Part shown: positions 33,218 through 43,066 of the stretch, piece after piece
Position numbering within the stretch: the stretch's first letter is position 1
Layout: each line of letters opens with the position of its first letter
NCBI GenBank assembly: GCA_039090855.1
Contig: CM077027.1
Coordinates: 99,236,316-99,300,315, forward strand
Direction of reading: 5' to 3'
DNA from: Macrothele yani
Lineage: Eukaryota > Arthropoda > Arachnida > Araneae > Macrothelidae
Length of the DNA stretch: 64,000 nucleotides
Notes under the pieces: model-generated
The model's input: only the letters and a program-made list of their open reading frames with translations
Database searches by the model: none
Told to the model about the DNA's origin: nothing
Position numbers and translations under genes: made by a program

Positions 33218-36200
33218 ATCATCATCATCATCATCATTGTCAACCATTATCAATCCACTGCTGGACGAAGGTCTCCCAAGTTTCCTCCACAACGGTCTGT
33301 CTTGTGCCAGTCTCCTTCCATGTCACTCCCGCATACTTTCGAATTTCATCCACCCATCTCCCATGTGGTCTTCTTCTGGGTCTTTTCCTGTCCCTTGGAA
33401 TCCAATCTAAAATTTCGGCTGTCCATCGATGGTCTGTTCTTCTGGCAGTATGTCCAGCCCATTGCCATTTCAGGGATTTAACTCTGATCATGATGTCTTC
33501 CACTCTTGTCATTTTTCGGATCCACGTGTTCCTCTTCTTATCTCTCCTGGTTACACGAAGCATGCACCTCTCCATCGTTCTTTGAGTTGTCTGCAGCCTT
33601 TGTATGTCTCTTTTAGCTAAGGTCCACGTCTCTGCACCATACGTAAGCACTGGAAGGATGCATTGATCAAACACTTTTCTTTTAAGACATAATGGCATAT
33701 TGCTCTTGAAAATTATGCTGTTTCTTCCAAAAGCTCTCCAGGCAAGTTTTGTACGTCGATTAATTTCTTCACCAATGTGACCCTCACTTGATATCTGCTG
33801 TCCAAGATAAACGTACGTGTCTGTTATCTCCAGCTTTTCTCCATCAATCGATAAATCTTCATTTCTTGTAAAAGCATTGTACATCACTTTTGTCTTCTGA
33901 AAGTTCATTTTTAATCCCACTTCTTTACTCTTGTCAGCAAGTTCTTGGATCATACTCTGCAGCTCTGATGGGGTAGTTGCAAAAATGACTATGTCATCAG
34001 GAAAACAAAGGTGGGTTAGATAATCTCCATTAATCTTATCCCTTTGTTTTCCTAGTTCAGTGATTGAAAGACATTTTCCAATGTGGCGTTAAAGAGCTTC
34101 GGAGATATGGTGTCACCTTGTCTCACTCTTTTTCCAATTTTTATGTGTGTTGTATTTTCAAACAGCCGAATCTTTGCACTTGCATTTTCATAGATGTTAT
34201 TAATAATATTAATTTACGCATCTTCAATACCGCAGGATTTCAGGGCCATTGTAACTGCTGATGGTTTCACCGAATTAAAGGCTTTTTCATAATTGATAAA
34301 AGCCATGCACAATAGAAGTTCATATTCCCTCGCTCTTTCAATTAGTTCTCTCAGTACGTGGATATGATCTATTGTGCTGTAGCCACTCCTGAATCCAGCT
34401 TGTTCTCTCGGTTGAGCCATGTCCAGTGTCACCTTTAAGCGGTGTGAAAGAACTTTAGTGAAGATTTTATAACCCACTGATAGGAGGCTGATAGGTCTGT
34501 AGTTCCTGAGATCCTCAATGTCACCTTTTTTATGTAGCAAGATCATTGTAGCGTTGTTCCAATCCTCAGGAATTTTCCCTTCATTAAGGCATCGAGTGAA
34601 AATTTGGGCGAGTACAGTTTCGATTTCTCCACTTGCTTCTTGTATGATGTCTACAGTAATACCATCTTCACCAGGAGCTTTTCCCCGCTTCATGTTCTTG
34701 ATTGCATGTGCAACTTCTGCTGGAAGGACTGGAAGAACTCTGGTACTGGTAACTTTCATGATGTCTGGAGTACATGTATCATCCCTTTCATATAATTTGG
34801 AGTAGAAATCTTCACTCTTATCAAAATTTCGCCTCTATTTCTTGTTACAGAACCATTTTCTTTTCTCAGTGCCATAATCTGTTTTTTCCCCTTACTGAGA
34901 TGTCCCTTTGCTATCTTTAGGCTTTGGTTGTTTTCAATTGCTTTCCTTACCAGTTCACAGTTGAATTTCCTTACGTCTTCAGTGATACTTTTTCGTACTG
35001 TCTTGCATAGCTCTATATATTCCACTTTGGAAGTCACATCTTCTTTAGTCGTCCTCATCTCTCTTCTTTTTTGCATCAACATTTTGGTTTTTCCTGATAA
35101 TTTGTTCACATGCAACTTGTTCTTAGACCCAGCTAATTTTGTTGCTGTTTCCATAAGAGCTTTGGTTACTTTTCTGTTAACTTCAGAAATATCCACTTCT
35201 TCCGATGTTAGGCCTTCTAAAGCAGAGAATCTGTTCTTCAGTTCCAGCTTGAAGGTATTGTGGTGTTTTTTAAGGTTGGTTATGTCAATACATTTTGTTT
35301 GTCTTATGAGCTTGCCACGTTCGAGTTTAGTGTTGAGGTGCATCTTACATCTCACCAATTTATGGTCACTACATGTGTTTAACTTGTTTAGCACACTGCA
35401 GTCTTCTATGACAAATTTTCTGTTACACATAATAAAATCAATTTCACTTGTCCTCCCATTTGGATGTCTCCATGTCCGTTTCCTGTGTGGCTTTTTCTTG
35501 AAAAAGGAGTTCAAGATGAAAAACCCTTGTGCTCTCTGCAAACTCTACGAGAGTATTTCTACGCTGGTTTCTGTTGCCGTGACCGAATTTACCTACTGAA
35601 GTTTCATTCTGTTGCCGTTGCCCTATTTTTGCACTGAAATCTCCCATTATTATCTTCAAGTGCTGCTTACCTTTATTATTTAGATGACGAATTTCCTCAT
35701 AAAATTCTTCAATTTCTTCTTCAGGATGACTTGTGGTGGGTGCATAAGTTTGAATAATCTGAGTCTGGTATCTTCTCGAGAGTTGGATAACGAGTCGTGC
35801 AGCTCTGCCAGAGGAACTTTCAACTTGTACAAGTTTATCCTTCAGTTTTTTGTTTATTATAAATCCAACACCACTAGTTCTGCCAGTATCAGTCCCACGA
35901 TAGTAGAAGAGATGTCCACTTTTCAGTTCAATGAGATCTTCTCCTTTTCTCCTTACCTCACTTAGCCCAACAATGTCCCACTTGATCCTTTGTAGTTCCT
36001 CTTCCAATTCAAGAAGCCTTGAATCAGAAGATAGGGAGCGTCCGTTATAGGTAGCCAAGGTCAGCATCAAATGGCAGCCTAGTCCGGTCCTCCGGGGATT
36101 CTTAGCACCCTCTGCCTTCATGTCGCACTGGCCGCTGCCTTGGTCAGGTACATTCCAGCTGCCGGAGACTGAGGGCCAAGATTTAAGTTGTAGAGTCATT

Positions 36201-36410
36201 TTGGAGGTGTTTGGCCATAACTCACCACGCTGGCCAAGCGGGTTGGTGAGTGTGGGATAGCATTTCCTCTGATCCCGATGGTATAGTTATACCGCTATTG
36301 GCGGTCGTCAGAGCCCCTTTAGTGGGAACAGGATGCACCACGAGAAGGCGGGGTTGACATTTGTCAAGGAGAGGCTGTGATGTTACGCATCACCTGACCT
36401 TACATCCCCC
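33218..36410 (-). mobile_element. RTE LINE copy F, full length, inverted against D/E
   Basis: The 3' tail is (ATC)n at about 33218-33238 and the 5' end is the complement of GGGGGATGTAAGGTCAGG at 36393-36410, abutting (TA)n at 36415-36435. The tail-to-tail junction with E forms a palindrome centred near 33214. It contains both leader hairpins seen in copy A. Confidence 0.92.
33240..36199 (-). pseudogene. RTE endonuclease-RT, copy F, catalytically dead
   Basis: Antisense; Met at 36199 (MTLQLKSWPSVSGSW). Endonuclease frame 36199-35444; next frame 35541-34756 (linker); 34759-34214 holds RT fingers and palm with motif A altered to FINYEKAFNSV (both Asp to Asn), then a frame break after IEDA. An amber stop occurs in SLN-stop (about 34060) and FPDD replaces FADD (about 34000). 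The last frame, 33953-33240, runs through the C-terminal domain, which has its own small indel (GVTWKETGTRQTVVEETWET) before QQWIDNG. The copy retains motif A's length, unlike D and E. Confidence 0.9.
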
Positions 36411-36613
36411 ACTTTATATATATATATATATATATACGGTTTTGACGTGCGTCGTTTTTAATCTCTTTGGGGCTTTGGGAAGAAGACAGACACTATTTAA
36501 TTTTTTGGACATGTAAAATAATGTTTTTGAATGTTTAATTTGTGACGAACGTCGCTCCTCATCTTCTTGGAGGGGCTTAAGCCTTCAAAGCCCCCTCCGT
36601 AAGTGCACCAATG

Positions 36614-36750
36614 ATACAATATAATGTATCAAAATGCCGTGCACTTAAGTGGAAATCTTGATCTTGTGTAACGACGTTAACATTGCCAAAATTTGAATGG
36701 TTTATGAATGTAAGTATCAATTTTAAAAACTAATAAAGTTATAATGCTTA
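36614..36750 (+). pseudogene. hAT-A transposase part 4: last codons, stop and poly(A) signal
   Basis: Right after hAT-C, the frame left at ENLCMYN resumes as YNIMYQNAVHLSGNLDLV followed by TAA at 36669-36671, using the duplicated TACAATA as the overlap. AATAAA lies at 36732-36737. The exact frame continuity across a 9.2-kb insertion is the best proof of the nested order. Confidence 0.82.
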
Positions 36751-36835
36751 TTTAGTTACGTACTAGATATTTGTACTACTGCCTCGTAACTTGGTAGATT
36801 TTATTTTTTTGTAAATTTTAGTGTATATCATCGGC

Positions 36836-36910
36836 CGCGAACTTTCCCGCGAAATTTCATAATTTTCCCCGCGACTTCCCCGCGAATTTTGCCTTTTCTT
36901 CCCGCGATAA
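36836..36910. promoter_or_regulatory. Subterminal CGCGAA repeats, right end of hAT-A
   Basis: CCGCGAAC, CCCGCGAAATT, CCCGCGACTT, CCCGCGAATTTT and CCCGCGATAA occur within 75 bp, mirroring the left cluster at 16858-16945. Confidence 0.55.
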
Positions 36911-36931
36911 AATTACTGCCCTAGTCATAAT

Positions 36932-39689
36932 GTAATAGCTCATCGGTATATATCTGACATCACTAACCCACTAGTCATTATCATGTTATTTTGCTGGTTT
37001 ACCAGTGGCATAACTTCTTAGTTTCGAGCATGTGTGTATCTGGGAGAGGGTGAGGGAAAGGGCGATGGGGATATCTCTTTCTTTCAGTCTTTTATCAAAT
37101 TGCTATCAAACCTGCCCTACCAAAAATAATACTCGCCCACCCGTCGCCCACCCTGATTTCAAAGTCTAGCGACGTGCCTGTTTCGAAGGCCTGACGAACG
37201 CATTTCTTCTGTCGCCTAGCAGTCGCGAGAATGAGAAGAAAACTAAGAGCGACACATTACTTTGCATAAAACAGCAAATTTCTGGTCGTAGGAATCTACT
37301 ACATTTCAAGGTCACTTAAGTAATTTTATGATGTCACAAATTTCATTATTGTTACATAATTATTACACTTTTCGTTCTTAATGTTCACTCGTTTGTTGTA
37401 TTTTAATTACTGTTTCCTGTGTGTGGCTTATCGGCTAATAACGCGATCATAACAGTACGACAGCGTGACTTGTGCGAAAATGATATGGTTCGGCTTCGGT
37501 TTCTATATTTATTCTGCACGTCCAGACATTTCTGGGTCAAAGATATTTCGAAGGAAACCTCCCTTTCCTGTGACGTCACAGAATTGAAAACAAGCCGGAA
37601 CTGAAAGTGTTTATGTTAAAAGGTACCTACCGACAGAGAGAAGGGGGATTTTATTTTTAGTTGCGGACGTTATTTCCCACAGTCTCCGAGAATCTTTGTC
37701 TTTTTTTTCTTTTTCGTTTCTTTACTTTAACCGACAACGCAGATGGTTTTTGTCAGGCAGATGCGTTCTGTTGCTAATACATACAAACTCGTGCAGAAAA
37801 AAGGGTCGCATGTCTGAGAGTATTTCTCACGTGGCATACATTTCCCATGACAAAGACTGTGGAAATAACAGGTGCATCTGTATTTAGTGTAGCTACTCAG
37901 ATATCTCGGGAAGTGGGGAAGCAAATTCTTTGTTCAAATGATTTCTTTGTTTTGATCCCATGCATTTTTCCCGACAATAGTAAAGTAAACTGTTAGTACA
38001 CAGTTTAGATGTAATGAAAATAGGTAAGGGAAGTAGTCAAAACCAGATGAAATCTGATTTTTGAATTCTGTCACATGAAGTGACGCACCTATAGCTCATT
38101 TCATTGTGACTGAACAATATATTTTACTAAACTATCGCCGAACATTATTTCATCACGTTTTATAGAACCGTAAGAATATCTCATTGTAATCTGTGTAAAT
38201 TACCAGAACCTCATGGTAAATGTGATAAAAGCCATTACAAAAATGCATTTCGTAACCATGCGTCTATAACTCCAATGGTAAAGTATGCGTGGTAGAAAAA
38301 ATTTCCTCTCAAACTCTCGGAAGGGGGGGGGGGGGGTACCTGCTATAGACGAGAGCTTTAAAAATAATATGCATGTATGAAACGAAATGCAGCGAGAAAA
38401 GTTTATGCATATGCATATTCATCGATTGCCTCCTATTCACCGAGTAATTTAATAATTTAATTTTGCATATGTAATACTGTATTATAGAACCTAGCTTAAT
38501 ATTTTACATAATTTCATTATACATCGTATTTTGATCTGCAGAACCTAATGTCGCATCATGTTGCAATCAGCAAACTCATTATTACTCATTCGCGAAATAT
38601 GTATTCCAAGCTTGCATGCTTGAAGCCCCATCATATGTGATACCTCAGCATGCAGGTAAAACCCCTCCTTCAAAATATGTATTCGCCCCTCCTTCAAAAT
38701 GTCAGGTAATCACCCCGTAAACTTCCAGCGAAGGAGGAACCCCCCCCCTCCACCCCCATTTATGCTGCGCCGCAAGCGGGCGCATCATACTCGTTCGAAG
38801 AGAAATATGTTATATGGAAATATTCAAGCTATATTTAAATTGCAACTTTTGTCATTTTGTGGGCCAACGACAATGAGAAATTTCCTCCCCAGTCAGAAAG
38901 ACGCCCAGCACAGATCCATTTCGGAGAAATGTCATTCTCTCGTCGGACCCCCTCCCACGGACAGAAGGATACCCCCACCCTTTTTTTTCCCCAGCCGTAG
39001 CGAGAATCTCTCTCAGAGCCGACGGGTACAAAAGGACCAAGCAATTAAGAATTTCTTCTTACGTCAAGAACAGAACGTGTAAGGGAATGAGACAGAGAGG
39101 AATCTTCATGGAGATCTCGAGGGAAAAGTAGGAAGGATTTCGCTCGGAGGCAAGGCAGGACAAATGACGAGGGAGAAAGAGATTTTTCACGCGGGCTTGT
39201 AGCCACATAAGATAGGAACAGATTTGGCGGGAAAAGCGTAGAGGAGGCCATTCACAATATCCAACTCCCGCTGGAAGTATTTACTATCCGATCAAACCAA
39301 CTATTATTCCAATATTTCCTCTTCCCCCATCTGATGAATAAAGATATGTGCAAAAGGAAACATCTGTCACAATGTTCAATTTTTAACTACTTGTTTATTT
39401 GTTTCCCTACTCCAACGACAGGAACCTGCAAACGATTCTTCTGATAAGTTGGCGTCTACCACAATACTTAAAATAAATCAAGCCAACACACTCAATGTCA
39501 GGAATTAGATTTGCTGTTTCATTTTAATTCCACTTAGTATGTACCGGACTCTGGATCGGTGTGGTTGTGAGTGACGCGAATAATGTAATGGGTTGTAAGT
39601 AAATAAATGCGTACTCTCGAATCATTCGTTTTATTTCACACCCACAAGATCTTGGCATGCAAAAGAGAACCAGGGTACTCTCTCGATTT
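36932..39689. other. No gene recognised; low-information DNA
   Basis: The first ~35 nt (GTAATAGCTCATCGGTATATA...) may be the 3' flank of the Tc1 relic at 16059, displaced by hAT-A. Near 37120-37185 an old hAT-like end (complement of AGGCACGTCGCTAGACTTTG) is visible. A G run lies at about 38322-38336 and a C run at about 38740-38749. Proline-rich and other short ORFs around 38700-39080 lack codon-level support. Confidence 0.45.
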
Positions 39690-39888
39690 TTTTTTCCGGG
39701 GTTTAAAGACCATCTGCAAAGGCCACAGACAGTCTCCCGTCCCAAATTTGATGCCACTACTTCCAGGGAACGGACAGAGCCTGCGCTATCATAAGCGCAG
39801 CACCCACGCTTCATTCGAGATTCAAACGCAAACCTGTCTCGAACGAATTGTCATAAGTCAAGACCACTCTGGCAGCGGTGCTACTCAG
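39690..39888 (-). mobile_element. tRNA-derived SINE, family 1, old copy
   Basis: Antisense and diverged: GTTTAAAGACCATCTGC, GTCTCCCGTCCC, CCAGGGAACGGACAGAGCC and CGAGATTCAAACGC (B-box complement) remain in the right order, ending in CTCTGGCAGCGGTGCTACTC where the A box should be. Confidence 0.6.
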
Positions 39889-40105
39889 ATGCTTTCAGCA
39901 GTGCCTGCGCTGATTATTAAACAGCTTAAGAACTGCCTCATGTTTTGGAGTGAAAAGTCGACAGATCAATACACTCTGTAAACAAAACATTAGAGGCATA
40001 GTTGATGGGCAGTTGACATGGGTAACCCCGCGAAGAGTGGAACGAACAGACCTAAATCGAAAGCAGGCAATAAGTAGGCGTACAACAAGGCTTCCCAAAA
40101 GTGTA

Positions 40106-41640
40106 TCACAATTGACGAACGTGGGAAACGTGGTGATCTGAGCGACTTTAATCGTGGACGCATTGTCGGCGCAAGACAGACGCGCCATTCTATTGACCAA
40201 AAGGTATAGGAATCTTAGGATTCCCGAGAGCAACCGTATCAAGGGTGCATCGCGAGTATACCATAAACGGACTACCAGCGCATAGAGAGCAGGCGATGGT
40301 CGACCACACGCCATTGATGACCGGGAAGGTCAACGTAGATTATCCAATCGCGCACAGACCGACCGCTTTGCTACGGCGACGCAAATCAAATCGAAGTTAA
40401 ATGTCGGAGGCCCAAGCTGCGTCAGCGAGCAAACGGTACGGTGCACGCTAAATACCCTGGGCTACTGGAACTGGCGCACGCTGATTACCCTGGGCTACAG
40501 GAGCTGGTGCACGCTGAATACCTTGGGCTACAGGAGCTGGCGCACGCTGAATGCCCTGGGCTACAGGAGCTGGCGCACGCTGAATACCCTGGGCTACAGG
40601 AGCTGGCGCACACTGAATATCTGGGCTACAGGAGCTGGCGCACGTTGAATACCTTGGGCTACAGGAGCTAACGCACGTTGAATACCTTGGGCTACAAGAG
40701 CTGGCGCACGCTGAATACCCTGGGCTACAGGAGCTGGCTCACGTTGAATACCTTGGGCTACAGGAGCTGGCGCACGCTGAATACCCTGGGCTACAGAAGC
40801 TGGCGCACGCTGAATACCCTGGGCTACAGGAGCGGGCGCACGCTGAATACCTTGTGCCACAGGAGCTGGAGCACGCTGAATACCCTGGGCTACAGGAGCT
40901 GGCGCACGCTGAATACCCTGGGCTACAGGAGCTGGCGAACGCTGAATACCCTGGGCTACAGGAACTGGCGCCCTACTCGTGTGCCTCTGTTGACTGCTCG
41001 TCATCGGAAGTTACGCCCCACCTGGTGCCGGGAACATCAAAACTGAACCTCTGCAGAATGGCGTCAGGTCGTGTGGTCAGATGAATTCCTTTTTTAGCTG
41101 TCCCGAGATGACGGAAGATGACATCGACAGCATGAGGCCATGCCCTCGCCGTGCCTGGTCGTCTCTGTTCAAGGCGTTGGTGGCTCTGTGATGGTTTGGG
41201 GAGCCTTCTCATAGGACACATTAGGTCCCTTAGTGTGTGTGGAGAGGTCTTTAACCGTTGCTCGCTATCAGCATGTGCTGGCTGATCACATACACGCTTT
41301 CATGGCCTTCGCGCATCCTGCAGCTGATGGTCTATTTCAGCAGAACAATGCGCCTCCCTACTGGACTGCAACCATCCAAGTATGTCTCGAGGAGCACTCA
41401 TCTGAGTTTGGAACCATCCAGTGGCCTCCATGGTCCCTGGTTTTAAGCCCTGTGGAAGTTCTCTGGGATGTCGTGGAACGGAACGTCAGTTCCATAGATC
41501 CTGGACCGACGTCTCGTGCGGAGTGGTAGACAAAGGTGCTAGAGGCATGGTTAGCATTACCTTCGAAAACTCTCCTGCATCTTGTGGAGTCGATGCCTCG
41601 GCGTGTACAGGCTGCTATTCGTGTTTGAGGACCAACATGG
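40106..41640 (+). pseudogene. Tc1 transposase with 33-bp repeat expansion in its HTH region
   Basis: The N-terminal ERGKRGDLSDFNRGRIVGAR is readable near 40110-40175, followed by a degraded HTH. The segment equivalent to TVRCTLNTLGYRNWRPTRVP is expanded into sixteen repeats (40444-40971), after which the normal sequence resumes: RPTRVPLLTARHRKLRPTWC, REHQN-stop, then WRQVVWSDE (first Asp). The catalytic C-terminal half, 41233-41529, has FQQNNAPPYW (second Asp to Asn) and SPVEVLWDVVERN (Glu kept). The C-terminus TLLHLVESMPRRVQAAIRV-like lies near 41570-41625. Stops and frameshifts throughout. Confidence 0.85.
40444..40971 (+). repeat. 33-bp x16 minisatellite encoding RTLNTLGYRSW repeats
   Basis: The unit is CACGCTGAATACCCTGGGCT followed by ACAGGAGCTGGCG, 33 bp, so 11 codons in frame. 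Sixteen units were counted by eye; unit 6 has a one-base loss. The first and last units carry GGAACTGG where inner units carry GGAGCTGG, so the array grew from an inner variant between two ends resembling the ancestral single copy. The antisense frame (APVAQGIQRAP repeats) is a shadow. Confidence 0.95.
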
Positions 41641-41794
41641 TACTATAGGTAGGTATCTCTAATGTTTTTCCATTGAGTGTGTGTTACTGCGCTAAGCTGC
41701 CTTTCCCAACACAAAGCATACTTGATGCACTTACAAGCTGTGTGAGAATTCTCTTCCCGTTTTTTCGGACAATGATTCAATTATGGTGAACCTT

Positions 41795-41847
41795 AATATT
41801 AAAGACACTGATTCAATCAAAGATGCGAATCAGTGTTTCTTGATATT
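41795..41847. repeat. Imperfect 20-bp inverted repeat
   Basis: AATATTAAAGACACTGATTC (41795-41814) pairs with GAATCAGTGTTTCTTGATATT (41827-41847) around a 12-nt loop. No ORF; function unknown. Confidence 0.7.
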
Positions 41848-41899
41848 AAGACAATTCTTTGAAGCAAACTCGCAGGATGGCGATATTTCAAACGCACTT

Positions 41900-42616
41900 C
41901 TTTGAATTTGAATTTAATTTGAATTTAATGAAAATTCTGCCACACAACACAGTACATCTATATTTGACAAAACACAAACATCAAGAATTGTCACATGTAC
42001 TGAACAAAATTTTAATATTAATACAATATTGACACAATGGAATAAAAACATGAAATCACAGTAATATCACAAAGTTTGATATAAATTAATAACATTTAGT
42101 ACTCATTATTTACTAAAAGAGAAAACAAAGGCTCAACGACCTCAAATATATCTAGTATAATATTCATAAACACACGAGCACTAATCCCGTTTACAACTGA
42201 CCAACAAAAAAATCAATACAATGTAATTCATTAGAAAAAATTACATAATGTACTATGAAACTGTAGCATGGAGCCAGGGGAAAAAGGTTCAAATTTAAGC
42301 CTGACAACCCCCGATCTCAAGTGGTAAATGTGTCAGGTCAAAACGATAAAAATAGCAACATTAAAAATACGACCAGTGTTGAGCATACCGTGAAAAAAAG
42401 AATACAAGAACTCAAACATACAACAAAAACTCTAGTAGCAGTTTTTTAAATAACCTAGAGTCCACAATTTCCCTAATGTATAATGGCAGACTGTTCCACT
42501 CACGGGGTCCAGCTGCAATAATACTGTTATACAGCAATCTGGTGCGCGCCCTAGGAACCACGAAACTCGCATGACCTCGAGTATCATGTGAATGGGAGAA
42601 ATGCTGCAATTGCAAT
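41900..42616 (-). mobile_element. Non-LTR LINE 3' end (CR1/Jockey-like C-terminus), antisense
   Basis: The minus-strand ORF 42615-42412 reads HDTRGHASFVVPRARTRLLY, then AAGPREWNSLPLYIREIVDS and FKKLLLEFL-stop, the typical R-T-x-x-x...WNSLP.IR...FK C-terminus of several LINE clades. About 480 nt of AT-rich 3' UTR follows, and the element seems to end in an AAATTCAAATT-type repeat tail at about 41928-41900. It is not the RTE family that is abundant elsewhere here. The clade cannot be fixed from 67 residues. Confidence 0.65.
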
Positions 42617-43021
42617 AGTTCTTAACTTCAATTATGCTCTAAAAATAATTTGGCTGAAATCTAAAACACAAATGAAAATAGAGTAGTTTTTTAAATCAAA
42701 CTAAGGAATATATAATGTTGCTGTTATGCCATAAAGTTTCACTTGATAAAGTTTCAGTAACGCAACATGATTTTTTATTCATTTCCCGATAATTAAAACG
42801 TTAACTCTGTGTACCTACTATTTTCGCATTTAATGCATCTCAGAAGCTTCCGAGATGGAAACGGATAATTTGAACTACAGTGCGCACTAAGTGCATAACA
42901 TATATCTGCATCTTTTTTAATTCAACTTTGTGCTAATTATGATTTTCTATGAACTATAATTGAAAAAAATAGGAAAATTTGGGTTACTTAAAAGCAACTG
43001 GCAAATATGAGACAACGCCAC

Positions 43022-43066
43022 TTTATATATATACAGTACACACATATATATATATATATATATATA
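43022..43066. repeat. (TA)n microsatellite
   Basis: TATATATA runs interrupted by CAGTACACACA, ending at the left terminus of the mariner element. Confidence 0.8.

Larger units (their letters stand above)
27421..36613. mobile_element. hAT-like non-autonomous element (hAT-C), host of Tc1 and RTE cluster
   Basis: The left end CAGTGGCGCACCCAGG..GGAGGGGGCT mirrors the right end, the complement of CATTGGTGCACTTACGGAGG then GGGCT. The flanking 8-mers are GTACAATA (27413-27420) and ATACAATA (36614-36621), seven of eight identical. The outer transposase frame resumes exactly at the right flank, which confirms the boundary. Little of its own sequence remains visible (27421-27461 and about 36411-36613), so it was a short MITE-like element. 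Confidence 0.75.
16840..36923 (+). mobile_element. Outer hAT transposon (hAT-A) expanded to 20 kb by nested insertions
   Basis: Termini TAGGGCAGTAATTCTGTCG (left) and the complement of TAGGGCAGTAATTTTATCG (right) are flanked by identical 8-bp repeats GTCATAAT. Clusters of CGCGAA lie just inside both ends (16858-16945 and 36836-36910), like hAT subterminal transposase-binding sites. After removing nested elements (RTE 17420-20613, Tc1 21312-25167, RTE 25690-26896, hAT-C 27421-36613) about 2.9 kb remains, a normal hAT length. That remainder carries the transposase pieces at 20649, 25169, 26911 and 36614 in the correct order. Ends, duplication and fragment order are seen directly; the single-element interpretation is inference but strongly supported. 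Confidence 0.9.
39972..41679 (+). mobile_element. Tc1-like transposon enlarged by an internal minisatellite
   Basis: Left CACTCTGTAAACAAAACATTAGAG and the complement at the right (CTCTAATGTTTTTCCATTGAGTG) form a gapped terminal repeat; TA precedes the left end (39970-39971), and the right TA is mutated to TG. Without the 33-bp repeats the element would be about 1.2 kb, normal for Tc1. Confidence 0.82.

Noticed and set aside
32851..33243. Met-rich ORF beginning MMMMMMIYHHHH
   Set aside because: Translation of the GAT/ATC tails of RTE E and F.
38699..39082. Proline-rich 127-codon ORF
   Set aside because: Its Pro run comes from a C homopolymer; no domain, no splice context and no repeat elsewhere.
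40444..40971. CRISPR-like array
   Set aside because: Units are head-to-tail 33-mers without spacers, in a eukaryotic transposon.
40594..41004. Antisense ORF with APVAQGIQRAP repeats, looking like a low-complexity structural protein
   Set aside because: It is the complement of the 33-bp repeat inside the Tc1 transposase; flanking transposase text on the plus strand explains it.
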